NCBI GenBank assembly: GCA_024663395.1
Contig: JANFAH010000001.1
Span: 4,030,001 to 4,094,000, forward strand
DNA from: Pisolithus tinctorius
Taxonomy: Eukaryota; Basidiomycota; Agaricomycetes; Boletales; Pisolithaceae
Direction: 5' to 3'
DNA: 64,000 nt
Below, in pieces: positions 47,969 to 63,536 of this stretch; positions within the stretch are counted from its first letter, which is position 1, and each line of letters opens with the position of its first letter. The notes beneath the pieces were generated by a model, which was not told the origin of the DNA, did not search any database, and saw only the letters and a list, made by a program, of their open reading frames with translations. Made by a program: the position numbers and the translations under genes.

Positions 47969-48904
47969 CGCCGAGAATCGCATCGCAGGCACGGGCTTAC
48001 ACTACGCTCGCGTCAGTTGAGTCCGAACTGGGGGGTCGTTCTACTATGCGGAACCTAGAGTAACCCAATGGGCGGCTTCGACACCTGGACGTGACGTGAA
48101 TGGAAACCACTCGAGCACCATGTCTCAAAGGCTAGCGTTCTCAGCCTTACAACCTGGCGACTGGTAGGGATGACCACATACTGGACTCCTGGTACATGAA
48201 CGATAGATCTTGGTCATCCGTGTAGTCCCCTGTCAGTACCTTGCTAGTTGTCCGCCCGTATGATAGATTAACAGTATTGGACATCTGCAATCAATTCCAT
48301 TAATTGTAAGTATGATGCCGGCGAGGCTGTCCCGACTTGGACTGGGGTATTGAAACCATGAGAAATATAATGATGCCAGTGTCACCAGTCAAGTTTCCAT
48401 GTTGGTTCTGAGAGAATATGGACAGTCTCCGAGTCGTCTGTTTCCGTAGTCTGCATTTTACGACTCGAGTCCATTTCGTTTTCAGATGTGACGGCCATCA
48501 AAGCGATCCCACTGGCATAATCATTTCAGAGATATCAAATTAGTACACAAAGGGATTGCAGTCGCTTTTGGGAAGTTTTGGACAGTACTTGCAGCCCTAA
48601 GCCGCCCCTATATCATTAGATTGTGAATGTCGGAGGCTACGTAGGAGGTTGATTGGGCGTAATTTCATGTGACGAACTCCAGAATTCCACGACGAGGCTA
48701 GGCCGTCGGCCGACCATCAGACATTGGTCTGTGGAGAACACGGGAGTCGGAGGTCAACCCTGACAGAATTGTGAGCTTGTGATCGCGTGCAGCTTGGAGT
48801 ATCTACCCAACTGTGTAGGACGATGACGCGGATGACGTTGTGATGATGCTGCTACCCGCCGAGACTCCAGCTGAGTGGCTTGTCTCCTCCTCCACCGCTC
48901 TTCC
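47969..48904. other. Intergenic region
   Basis: About 940 bp of mixed sequence lies between the GTPase stop and the chitinase start. No supported feature was seen; the 3' end is the chitinase promoter. Confidence 0.45.
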
Positions 48905-50632
48905 ATGGTTTCTCCGTCATATCAAGCAGTACCTTCGGATGGGATTGCTGATCCGACCGCTCCCTACTTGCATCGTAGGAAGTTCCTCGTGTGCATAGCC
49001 GTCTGCCTATTCGCGTTTGGGACATACATAGTTGGAGAGCGCGCATTTGCTTTTTTTGAAAATCACTACCACCCTCATTGGACACTTGGTGCTGACCATC
49101 AGATTCCGCACTCCGCATCACTAGTGCAATCGCAGTTGTCGACTCCACCCGCCCCGTCACCGACTGAAACCGTGGTCATGGCGGCGCCAGGCAAATACAG
49201 CGTTGGCTAGTAAGTAACCCGTACCTCACGACTGACAGCCATTTCATGCCCTTCGCCGACAGTTTTGTTAATTGGTGAGTTTGGCTCGTTTTAGCGCGGA
49301 CAATCGGCTTAGCACCACCTACTTTAGGGGAATCTATGCTCGCAAGTTTCCACCAACACTGATTCCAGTACAAGATCTTACGTGCGTCTCGTGTCGGCCT
49401 TCTCCTCCAATTTTCTAAGCCATCACAGTCATATACTCTACGCCTTTGCTAATGTGAGGGCGGACACTGGCGAGGTTGTCCTGTCAGACGTGTGGGCAGA
49501 TAAAGATATTCACTACCCGGGAGACTCCTGGGATGAACCCGGAAACAACCTCTATGGCAACTTTAAGGTTCTCCACAAGCTCAAGCAGCGGAATCGTCAC
49601 CTCAAAGTTCTACTGTCCATTGGAGGCTGGACATACTCCCCTTCTTTTCATCCCGTCGTCGTTCACGCTGTCGCCCGTGCAACTTTCGTTAAATCTGCCG
49701 TTAAGCTCTTGGAGGATTATGGCTTAGATGGATTGGATATCGATTATGAATATCCATCGAGTCGTGAGCAAGCAGCTGGATACCGCGAGCTTCTAAAAGA
49801 ACTCCGGATGGCTCTCGATCAGCACTCTCGGAACAAGGGCATCGTCCACAAATTTCTGTTGACTGCGAGTGTATACTTATGCAAGCTGGTTAAATCTGAC
49901 CACACCCCCAGATTGCAGCACCTTGTGGCCCCCAGAATTACAAGGTGCTAGACATAAACGGAATGGACCCCTACCTTGACTTCTGGAACTTGATGGCATA
50001 TGATTACTGTGAGCCTTTTATCTCGGGATGTCTTCCACCAGTGTAGTCACCTTTTTACAGCAGGGTCCTGGGACAGCATTGCAAATCATCAAGCAAATGT
50101 TTACGGACCACCAATCAATTCGGCAGATGCAGTGTCTTGGTACAAGGCCCATGGCGTTGCGCCACATAAACTCATACTGGGTATTCCTCTGTATGGCAGG
50201 AGCTTCATGAATACGACTGGCCCTGGCACTCCGTTCTCTGGGTTGGGGCAAGGTAGTTGGGAACAAGGCGTTTACGACTACCGTGCCCTTCCTCTCCCTG
50301 GTTCGTACGTATTTCAGGACAACCGCACAATGGCGAGTTGGTCGTACGATTACCAAAGGAAAGAAATGATCAGTTTTGATAACGAAGCGATCGCAGCGAT
50401 GAAAGGTCGATGGATTCGCGAGCAGGGGCTGGGAGGAAGCATGTTCTGGGAGCTCAGCGGTGACAAGGGTCCCTATAGAGAAGGGATGGAAGGTGGGCAT
50501 GGCAAGGATCCTATTCCAGGGGCGGGCCTCGTGAGGACCGTCAAAGACGCCATGGGTGATTTGGATTACAGTCCCAACTGGCTCAGATATGAGTGGAGCC
50601 AGTTCCACAACTTGAGGAATGGGTCTATCTGA
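48905..50632 (+). CDS. Membrane-anchored GH18 chitinase
   Basis: Six exons give 491 residues. GH18 enzymes cleave chitin in the wall. The catalytic motif is DGLDIDYEYP (DxxDxDxE), with SIGGW in the second strand, MAYDYSGSWD and LGIPLYGRSFMNTTGPGTPF around the groove, and MFWELSGDKG at the end. The N-terminus is cytosolic-type (no signal cleavage motif) and carries FLVCIAVCLFAFGTYIVGER AFAFF, so the enzyme is probably a type II membrane protein with the catalytic domain outside. Exon 2 is a 12-nt micro-exon (49263-49274) that encodes the core of YFVNWG, the first barrel strand. Introns are 49210-49262, 49275-49327, 49382-49428, 49865-49911 (GCGAGT donor) and 50009-50060. No chitin-binding domain is seen. 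Confidence 0.95.
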
Positions 50633-53337
50633 ACAGGTGTGCTCTCAATATAGTTCCAGTGTATTAGGCTTATATTAATTGGACCTACCTGGTACTGGTC
50701 ACAGCGGTATGCGAACCCTTGGAACAGTCGAACATGTTGCATGTCGTTTGCACGTAAGTACTATACCAGATTCCAATACAGTCTTCCTTCGGGACTTGCA
50801 GCAATGCCTGAAACTTGGGCGCTGACTTGTCCTGTATCTAGCAATTATGACATTTCATTTTCTAGTTTAGGTGCGTCCCTTACTACGGTCATACAGCCTA
50901 TCATCCCTCTCATAAATGATCATCTAGTATTAGCAATAATGATCAAGCCTTGACGTTGATGATCAACGAAAAAATGCACGGTCTGCCATCACGAGACTTG
51001 GGTACCCTGGTATCAGAGATCTTCTAAGAACTTGCTCCTCCCGCGTGCAGTAGATTACTCGCTCGGCTTACCATCACTCCCTCGGTTTTAGACTTCCTCA
51101 CTCATGCTACCATTCTGACTCACTCAGCTTTGCCAGGCCGTCATCGGAGAATCTAGGCGACCAATATCCCTCGACTCGCACGGAATTAATTTCGTTGACT
51201 GGTTACTACAGCAACTCACTAGTGTGACGTAACTTGGTTGGCTTCGTTGGTTCTACACCGAGTAACGAGTAGGCATCTCACGCCGGGCGTCATTATCCAG
51301 TGGAGCGTTTCACGAACCCACAGCAAGGGAGTAAGTTATCTCCACCCAATGTCGAGACAGGGTCACCCACATATGACGCGCGAGAGGATGTCTTCTCCAC
51401 TGTTGACAAACACGTCTGGGGTCGTCTGAGTTCTGGCGAAGTATTTATTCATCTGTATCTGTGTGTCAGATTAATGCAACCACTGCAAATTTCTCGTCAC
51501 GGTAGACGACTCGGAATTTTGGATTAGTCCTGTAGCTCGCTTCGAGAAGGGGTATGTGGATGTGTTTCCAAGCGAACAAGGATGATTGTCATTCATGAAC
51601 TGCCATTGGCATGACAGTCCTTTCATAGAACTCGGTGATGGAGCTTCGACCTGGAATTATACAAATTCTGCATTTCCGCCGGGCTCAGTTCAGGTCCTTT
51701 GCGATCAGTAACCGGTATGGAAACCCGACAGTAATCTGACCTTCTTAGGAACGTTCTGACGCCAGGATATATATCTGCACACACAGCTTACGTTGGTGGA
51801 TCCAAACGACGCTCGCTGGATGGAGTTACTGTGTGAACAGCGGAACATAGCAATGATCTGATGGGTAGTTTTTGCGCTCTGCGCCCCCCCTGGTGACTAA
51901 GTTCAGAAGGAATCTTGTAGCTTGAAGGCCAAACTCGAAGTCGAGTCACGAAAAATTCAAAACCCGCGACCCCGTATGTGTGAAGAACCACAAGTTATTC
52001 TATGTATTTTCAATGTCAAATGGATTGACGCCTTCGCAACCTGGGATATTGCACCATTTATTGTACTCTCCCTCTTTTGCTAATCAGTACTTGAACACAA
52101 ACTTCTTCAGTAACGTGGGCCTCCCAGATTTCTCACACATGTCTGAGCTGTTGATAACAGCCCCAAAACATCGCAAATCGCTTCAGAAAACAAACACAGG
52201 AGATGGCCCATGACGTTTAGCGGTGTTCGAGGTCATAATATTCGAGGCACACGATCTAAGATTACCTTTTCTGAAAAGAAGCAATTTGCTTCCGCCTGGG
52301 CTGGGATCCAAAAGGAAACTCGAAACCATCAAAGTGCGAGCCCATCGCTACGGAGGTTCTTTCTGTTCATGAATCATTTACAGTGAACGCTGCTTCTTTG
52401 ATCTTTTTTTACTGAATATATTGGGTTACCCGCACCCAGTCACAACTTCATCCGAGATAACTATCGTGAATGACACCCACAAAACTTAATTTTAATGGTT
52501 GTAAATGAATTCGAAACCTAAACCTCTTAAACTCAGCTTCCTCGGTCAGCTTGGGTTTAATGAATGGTTGGCCACTGACCTCAGCCGTCTTAAATCGTAA
52601 ACATAATCAGCAGTACTTGCTGTTATTGGTTCGTTCTCTTGGTGCTAGCAGTGTAGTCATGTCAACGCGAGAAACTAAGACCTCTTTATCCGCGTAGTGA
52701 ACGAGACAAAGTTTCCCGCCCAAACTCCAGTGAAGCCCCAAGATATGCGGCATTCTCAGTTGGGACTGCAAAAGCGAGTGGTGATTGTCCCTTCAATTGG
52801 AATTGTCGGCGCAAGTCCGAAAAGCCCTCCGTGCATGTGACTGATAAGATGTCCTTGGCAATTAGAATGGTACCGTCCCCGAGCACGCCAAATCCGCCAG
52901 TAGACCTCGTGTATCTTATTGAACCTTCTCGTGCGGACCTACCTACTTGGGCGATAAAGTTGACTATCATCTGTAGTGGGCGCTATCACTATCTCGATGA
53001 CAATGGAGTCACAGCTGTACGATGCCGAGTGACATCATACTGGAATCGCAGAAACGCGAGTTTCAAGCCCGCACTAACAAGGGGGACGGTACAAGTCTCA
53101 ATCGCAATTATACAAACTACACATACTCTGTGCATAAAGTGAACAAGGAGGCAAAAACGCATGTGGATCTCAGATGCACCCAACCAATAGATGGTTTATA
53201 TACAACAATTAAAGCCTGTAGATATAAAGAACGATTGATGTCCCAACAAATATAATCTGCAAAGATTGGTAGGAATTGACTTCTGGTATATGGGGGAATC
53301 TAGGGGATAGCGAAATCGCACGTGAATCTGATCGAGA
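50633..53337. other. Long gene-poor region
   Basis: About 2.7 kb without a supported gene. Frames such as 51980-52213, 52686-52970 and 53196-53402 are short, have no family features and lack splice partners. No terminal repeats, transposase signature or clear tandem repeat were seen. Confidence 0.5.
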
Positions 53338-54684
53338 TCAATAGCGACTCGACCATTTGCGAGGATCACCTTCAGGTCGGGTATTGATCGACGACCTAGC
53401 ATCTAGGCTACCAGGGGCGCGCGAGTCCGAGCGCGGTAAGTATGGCTGTGTGGGGCCGGCAGTGGGACTTGTGCTGCCGCTGTAAGGTGCATGGCTTGCG
53501 TCACCTCCTTGAGATGGCGCGGAAAACGATTGATGCTGCGACGCAGTGTTGACAGAACTTGAGGCTTGGCGGGTTGTCTGCCGCATGGACTGTCTTTTGT
53601 TTTGAAACCTGTTCTGGTCGATAAGAAATACAGAAAAAAAGGCTCTTCTGCCTACCATATCTGAACACTCCGGGCCGACATATCGAGCTTCTTCGCCAGG
53701 TCGGCGCGCTCCTCGGTCGAAGGAAACGCCGTACGGCTGTATACTTCGTTCAGTACCTTCAGTTGCGCAGCATCAGCTCTCTTGCGCTTCTTCTTGATCG
53801 CCGGTTCCTCCGTGGGTAGCATTGCTGCCGGTTCTTGAGTTAGGGGCGTATTTGTAACTGGACCTCGGGAATAAGGAGAGGTTCCATGGGTCTCGACCTG
53901 CGCTGGAAGCCCGCGTTCTGGTGGATACATTCCCATGGACATTGGGTGACAGGGATGCATTGATAACTGGCTTGGGTGGCCACGCGTATCGGGTACAGGA
54001 GGGTACGAGTAAGAGCTTTGGTGCTGGTATTGCGCATACTCCGAAGGGTAGGTAGCGGTAGGCGAACGTATGTCACCATAGTTCAGTTGTGGTCCTACAG
54101 AACCGTAAGCGCCCCCCTGCCATCGGTCATCCCTCATCGTAGTTGGCGGAACGCTAAGTGGAGGGAGCTTGCGGGAATCAGGAGGTACTGGGGGCGACGT
54201 CCGCGGAGGAAATGGTTGATAGCCTTGTGCTTGTTGATATCTTGAATCATAGTGGTGTTCATAAAGGGGAGATGAATGTTGCTGTGCTGCAGAAACAGCT
54301 TCATTGAAGGACGATGAGTACATATACATATAAAGCGCAGCCGTATGACTACGCACGGGTAGCTGATGCAGGCCACTGACTGTAAGTAGACACTGGATGT
54401 TCAGCTTTGGCAGGCGACGACCGCGACTGCAAATATTGATTAGAATAGTGGCTGGGCACTATACGCGGGAAGCCATCAAATTGAGCATATTGCATGAACA
54501 CTATGTAGGAAAACAGACCTGGAGAACGTGAGGAGGTTGGAAACGCTGAAGAAAGAGGAGGGAGCACAGTTCGCCCACCCTGTCCCGTCTGAAAGAAACC
54601 ACTACTTTGCGAATCCCCTCCAGGAGGGCTTCTACGAGTTTTCCCGGCACTCTCGTACATACGATCGTTCCTCGGGGTCGTCAT
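53338..54684 (-). CDS. Homeodomain transcription factor
   Basis: Three exons (introns 54287-54356 and 53609-53655) give 409 residues. The homeodomain spans about residues 262-325: KKKRKRADAAQLKVLNEVYS RTAFPSTEERADLAKKLDMS ARSVQIWFQNKRQ. The recognition helix WFQNKR is split by the second intron. It is a classical 60-residue type, not TALE. The flanks are rich in serine, proline, tyrosine and glutamine, likely disordered activation regions. In agaricomycetes such factors (hom1, hom2 and relatives) act in fruiting-body development; which one this is cannot be told. The start MTTPRNDRMYESAGKTRRSP is the first ATG in a long open frame. TTATAA lies about 72 bp upstream. Confidence 0.9.
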
Positions 54685-55950
54685 AGTAAGTTAAGCAGAT
54701 AGGCAAAAGAGGAAGGAAGGGAAATTATGGTTCAATGAACGTAGAAATTTCGGCTTATAAGTATGAAGGGACACGCGCTGGACGCGCTAGCGACCGATGG
54801 TGAGAGAAGAAATGGCTTTTGGAAGCAGAGGCTATGACTTCGGACAAATGATCAGGGCCGTTGGATGAACGAGGAAAACATGAAGGCCGGTAAATGGCTT
54901 GACACGAGGTGTGGTGTGAACAGCAGGGTAAGGGTGTAGGTGGAGACACGAGTATGATCGGGCGTTGATGAGTGCGGAATAAGCACCTTCTAATAAATGT
55001 GTCGGAGGGGATTAAGAGGATGTTACCTTCGACCACAAATAGCACTAGCCAGATCCGAGACCTGTTGGGGGTTTCGGACGAACCTTGTTGTATGTAAACA
55101 GGATAATAATCTTCGCGGCCTTGGATTTTTTTTTTCCACTGGAGTGATCCAAAGAAGGAACGAGCCGCAAGGAAGGGAATGCGGATGGAATGCTGTGTCA
55201 ATTCTCAACATGCGGAAATTGCATTGTCACCGATGCCTAGGTCGGACGATGCCTCGTGGCCGGCTTGTGACACACCGCAGGTCACTTCAAAAGCGTTTAC
55301 CAACAGGAAACAGTACCCCATCAGTAATGTCACGATCTTCCCACCATGGCAAGGCCGGGGTATGGCAAATAGTGGACTGTTGTATACGGGGATTATGTGT
55401 GGTCAGCGAACCCGGGCAGGGACAGCATAATACGCACTAGGTGACGAAAGAACCATGACATTGTCAGGTGGATACACTTCCCGCTGATGCGGACACATTG
55501 ATCGAGAATCTCGTACATTTCGAGGGACCAGAAATAGGCATTTATCATCACCGTAAGGAAAACTGACGAGAATGAAACAGTAGTTTGATCGCGAAGGAAT
55601 GCACAATCGGGGAAATGAACAACACATGACAACTGCTAGACCGGGGGGACAAGAATGACGAATCGTTAATCTTAGATTGGGAAGTAAGACCCATCAGTGT
55701 AAATTGTTCAAATAGTGTCACAGGCCAAGAGAAGGCCCTCCCGACCAGTTTGTACTCTTTCTGATTCCGTATCAGGAAGATCCAATCTGCTATCGCTGTT
55801 GGTGGGTTTTGAGCCATCAGCAACGAAAGAAACGAACACAAAAAGTTTTGCTTCCGAATAACAGGTCTGCCCGAAAGGTCGGGCGGTCGCACGTCTTCTT
55901 CTCACGGTCGGCAGTACACTCGGGGCTCTCTGCTATCATTAGTAGATGTG
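54685..55950. other. Divergent intergenic region
   Basis: About 1.27 kb lies between the homeodomain gene (minus) and the kinase gene (plus). It includes a T-run near 55126-55136 and, close to the homeodomain start, a TTATAA at 54755-54760. It contains both promoters. No supported frames were seen. Confidence 0.5.
54755..54760. promoter_or_regulatory. TATA-like element of the homeodomain gene
   Basis: TTATAA in the context GGCTTATAAG, about 72 bp upstream of the homeodomain start codon (minus strand). Confidence 0.4.
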
Positions 55951-59395
<3,445 letters not shown>

Positions 59396-60282
59396 CCTGG
59401 GAAAGGCGTGTAGGGGGGCCCTATTCTTTTCCGTGGAGGTGCGTTTTCGACGGTTCCCTCGCGGCAGTGGCGTACGAAGAGAGTAGCGTCCTTGCCAAAA
59501 CACGGAGGTCGTGACGACATGGTTTGCGGACATGTACTTCTAATGTGCGCTTGCAGGGGCTGTGATCGATTGATCCTTCTTCCTTGTATGATGTATGTTG
59601 TAATAACACGTGTGTCCTGCGAGTGCGTGCGTCGGGCTTTCTCTGGGGGTGACAGTCCGGTTTGGTGCAACAATCCTGGACATAATGCAGCATCCCAAAA
59701 TTCCGTAGTGGAGAAATTCATGCCCAACTTGAGGTGCTCAGCACACAATTCGTATGACATCACTTAACTGCGTGCTTGACGCGTGCTCCGGGATATCGTA
59801 AGCTCACGTTGCAAGTACGAAGTAGACCGGTGTCTTGCTGGATCTGACCAGGAAGCCACAGGATAGCTAATTACTCTTGCTCTTAGAAAGACCACACTGC
59901 ACAAGGTTACACTTGACAGGACTTTTATTAATGAAACTAGAACTATTCCTTACAAAGGAGGGCTGACGCGTTCTCTATACACTGAAGATACTAAGGGCCA
60001 TCCGATACAGCTTCTCGATGCAAGGCAGTGCCTCTACAAAGCCGAGGACGGCGGTATATAATATACGCGGTAAAGGGATAAATAGTGTACCGGCGAAACA
60101 AAACGAAGTAAACAAGTGCTACATACGAGAGTGAATATTGGTATTGATGAGGGCGAGGGGCGAGACATGCGATTTAAAAATATATAGGTAGCAGTTTAAT
60201 TGTGAGCTACGATGAGTTTCCTTGGGCAGCTGCGAAAGAGATGGCATTGCTGTCGGAGACAGCGTCCATTCGGTGGAGGGCG
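59396..60282. other. Convergent intergenic region
   Basis: About 890 bp between the stops of the kinase gene and the C2H2 zinc-finger gene. It is A/T-rich near 60050-60200 and has no supported frame. Confidence 0.45.
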
Positions 60283-61326
60283 CTAACGCTCAGCTGGTGA
60301 ATGCCTGTCACTGAGCTCGTCGCCTGAAGCTTCATTTTGACGGCCAGGGGCCTCCACGTGTACCCTTGCATGTCGGCGCATGTTACTGAGTACACTGAAG
60401 CTGCGACCACAGCCTTCAAATGTACAAACGAAAGCTACGGATCGACCTTCAGTGACATTCTGAAGAGACAACACTGACGTATGCCAACACTTACGTCTCT
60501 CCCCTGTGTGACTATTTAGATGGATCTGGAAAACGTTCAGCGCGCAAGTTCGTCAAAGCACCTAATGGTAGGCAGACCTTAAGGCTACTGGGCCGAGTGA
60601 AACCCTTTCCACAATACATACACTCATATTTCATCGTAGACACAGATGACGTGGGTGAATTATGGGAAGTTTCTGATGTACTTGAACCAACTAGTGGATC
60701 CCTACGTTGGGGCTGCGTCCGGCTATCGGGATAAGGCACCAGAGAAGCATGGCGAGCCGACATTCCTGCCACGGGTGGGCAGGAGCTTCCAGGATAGGGC
60801 GGTGGGCTTTGGTCGAAATACATATGTGATCCTGACGGGGGGCAAACTTGATCGTGAGACGGTCTCCGTTGCGATACATCAAACGGCGCGCATTCTTGGC
60901 GTATGTGACGATGTTGTGGATGATAATGAGAGATCGGTGAATTATCTCGACCAATTGGGTTGTTGTACGGGAGGGACGCGACACGCGGGTCATGTCGCTC
61001 TTGTGAAGATAAAGTAGTCGAGGAAGACTGGATGCAACAGTGCTTAGTGACGGATACCACGATTTGATATGTGAACTAACCTGAAAACAAGAGTTAGCTT
61101 GAGGAGGGCGCCGATAGGGATCGCGTTCGCTGCTAGTGGAAGGAACGATCCAGGGAGGCGTTGAGGTCACTGGGGGTCGGGGCGAACAGGATAGTTCCTC
61201 TGAAGAAAGTTAGGCATTCGAACTAAGGATGTGTGTAGGCTACTTGGACAACTTACCGCGGAACAAATCACGGACAGGAGGCAGCGTCGGACGGCCTTCC
61301 TCTCGATGCCCGCTGAAGTTAGACAT
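60283..61326 (-). CDS. C2H2 zinc-finger transcription factor
   Basis: Five exons (introns 61200-61256, 60998-61080, 60526-60577, 60435-60494) give 263 residues. The start MSNFSGHREEGRPTLPPVRD LFREEL is typical of this fungal class. The middle is serine-, proline- and histidine-rich. Two C2H2 fingers lie near the C-terminus: YECMYCGKGFTRPSSLKIHL NSHTGERPF and FVCTFEGCGRSFSVLSNMRR HARVH. The linker TGERPF confirms the splice. The intron 60998-61080 needs a GAG acceptor if the frame is to continue. The target genes cannot be inferred. Confidence 0.85.
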
Positions 61327-62085
61327 GGTAAAGAAAGTTGGATATGTGGGCAATTGAACACCAAGGGGTTGTTTGATAGTGCAATGCAGGGTTCCGAGCC
61401 TGAAGTCTTATACCCCCGTCGGACAGTGCACGGTGGTTGTTGCATGGTTATGAGATTCATTCCGAAACGCTGAGCCCGGAAAGCACCTTCGTCCGCCCAC
61501 CAACTAGAATGCGATGTGTGAAAGCAGCCGATGCATGGACACGGTATCCACGGCATAATTAGTCAACAGCAGTCCTCTTTGATCGTCGCCCGTGGTCTGC
61601 TGTGCACCGCCCGACGAGGATCAACCTGGGTCAATTGGCTGGATAGGTTGACTAAAATCATGGGCACAAGCCAAAAGACACAGCAGAGGAACTGTGATCA
61701 ACTGCGTGCATACCTCATAAACGTTGCAAGACCTGCATAGTTTCCCTGTACAAGCCGGCATCTCATACTCGGCATGGCGGTAGCGGATCAGACACTATGA
61801 TGGCGAATGGGCAACTGTCCCCACATTTACACCCGCTTCTTAGACCGTTTTAGCCATGACCATCCTCCATCCATCCAAATTAACACTAGAAATAAAAATC
61901 TAACAGGATAGACGTAGTCATCCGACCATCCTTAGTGTAAACTGAGCGCAGTATATGTGGCAGAGCCCTGAGGCGAACCCACCGCCAGGAGCTTTGGGCG
62001 GCACATTAATTAAACAACGGCTCCCTCATGATTGTCGAACCACAAAACACCAACCAGTGACTCCGAGGCAGGGTCATTCACAGCG
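61327..62085. other. Intergenic region
   Basis: About 760 bp between the C2H2 gene start and the BolA stop. Frames at 61231-61473 and 61531-61740 lack recognisable content. Confidence 0.45.
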
Positions 62086-62578
62086 TCATCGGGAACTAGC
62101 AGCCGACGCAGGGTCGACTTCCTCAGGCGTTTTGGTACGCAAGGAGATGGCATGAAGCCCTTGTGCCAGTTCATCTGACAGTGCGGCGTAAATCATCCGG
62201 TGACGTTGTATAGTGCTCTAATATTGCCAACCGACTGTGAACAAAGGTCATGTGAGTTCGAAGAACGCTTCACCTTTCCCTTGAAGGCAGCTGAGATGAT
62301 TAACACGTCGAAATCTGCGAACGAATTCACAGGCGTTGTCAGGACATGCACTTGTAAGAAGAGCTAGCAGAGGAAATCATTCTGACGCGTTTCTCCATTG
62401 CCACCGCCTTGAGCCCTCATTGCAGCGTGGTGGCGATGGACGTGCGATTCGTTCGTGATGGTGAGTTGCAAGGGTTGAAGCAGGGTGGTCAACTGTGGCA
62501 CCGGAGCTGAGAAACACTTCGCCCAGATCTCCCAGGACTCCTCACCTTCTCCCGTATGGCAGTCTCTACGGGGCCCAT
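62086..62578 (-). CDS. BolA-family protein
   Basis: Four exons (introns 62493-62545, 62315-62386, 62218-62273) give 103 residues, the usual BolA1 length. BolA proteins partner monothiol glutaredoxins in iron-sulfur cluster delivery; the exact compartment is inferred, and this form could be mitochondrial or cytosolic. The start MGPVETAIREKL is chosen because it restores the family N-terminus; the upstream open frame is not in phase. The core is LTITNESHVHRHHAAMRAQG GGNGETHF, then VLIISAAFKGKSTIQRHRMI YAALSDELAQGLHAISLRTK TPEE. No clear presequence is visible. Confidence 0.93.
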
Positions 62579-63536
62579 CGACCCGAGCGTCTGATTGGAC
62601 ATTCTTCGGTGAGCTCGCCAAAGTACGTGGTAAACGCAGCGTGTCTGACTCAGACGAAACATCAACTTTCAACCGAGCGCCTGAGCGAAGGTGGTTACTG
62701 AGCAATACTGTGGCTATGTAACTGTGGGTCGACGAGCAAGTGGAGAAGCAGCCGAAAAAAAAAAGGCAGGTTTGCTTAGACGAGGATGATTACAGTTAAC
62801 CAGATAATTTTAGACCATTTGGAGACTGTCTCAGCAAGTACCTGTACTGTACACCGTAGGACGACATAGTAACATAACAATAGTCACTCTGCACTGGATC
62901 ATCTGAACTGGTACCTGTTTGCCAGGCCTCGTTGAATACCGGAACCAGCAGGACGACCTGTAGTACAGGGCCGAGAAATGCGAAGTCACACTGCGTCATT
63001 ACTGAGTGCCAATCTCTTGTTTCACACTCGTCAGGCAAAGCGAGCATATTATAAGCCTTGTACGGACGCCGGGACGGCACTAAGACGGTTCTGGTCGCCG
63101 CTTGGCTCTGCAAGCTCGGGGTCCGGGGATACATTCATGCCCCGGACAAGGTCACATGCATGTAAAGTTAGCATGCCCATCAATGAAAGGTTGCAACCCA
63201 GTGGCTACGCAGTCATGGCATCGCAAGATTAGTACCCGCCGTTGATGTTCTCAAACAGCTCGTGTTCCCGCTCACGTTTCAGGTGATGGCTCGTGAAAAC
63301 GGCGCATCACTTTCTCCGACACTGCCGTCATACCGCGTCAGCACCTTTTCATCGACAGTTCATACGAAGAGAGACGATAGACGCACACATTGTGGTACTT
63401 GGCTAGTACTTTTTCTGGGATTCCACCATTCCACCCTCAGGTTGAGGAAGTGTCTGTCACGTGAGAACCTAAGCGATCTTTGCCCTTCCTACTTACCCTG
63501 ATACAATATATTTTCCGTCCTGTTTCAACTTCATTG
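62579..63536. other. Divergent intergenic region
   Basis: About 960 bp between the BolA start and the plus-strand gene at 63537. It contains both promoters. The minus-strand frame 62796-63134 is not recognised. Confidence 0.45.

Noticed and set aside
62579..62705. An upstream start for BolA in the long minus-strand frame beginning at 62705
   Set aside because: That frame does not carry the conserved GPVETAIREKL; the ATG at 62578 in another frame does.
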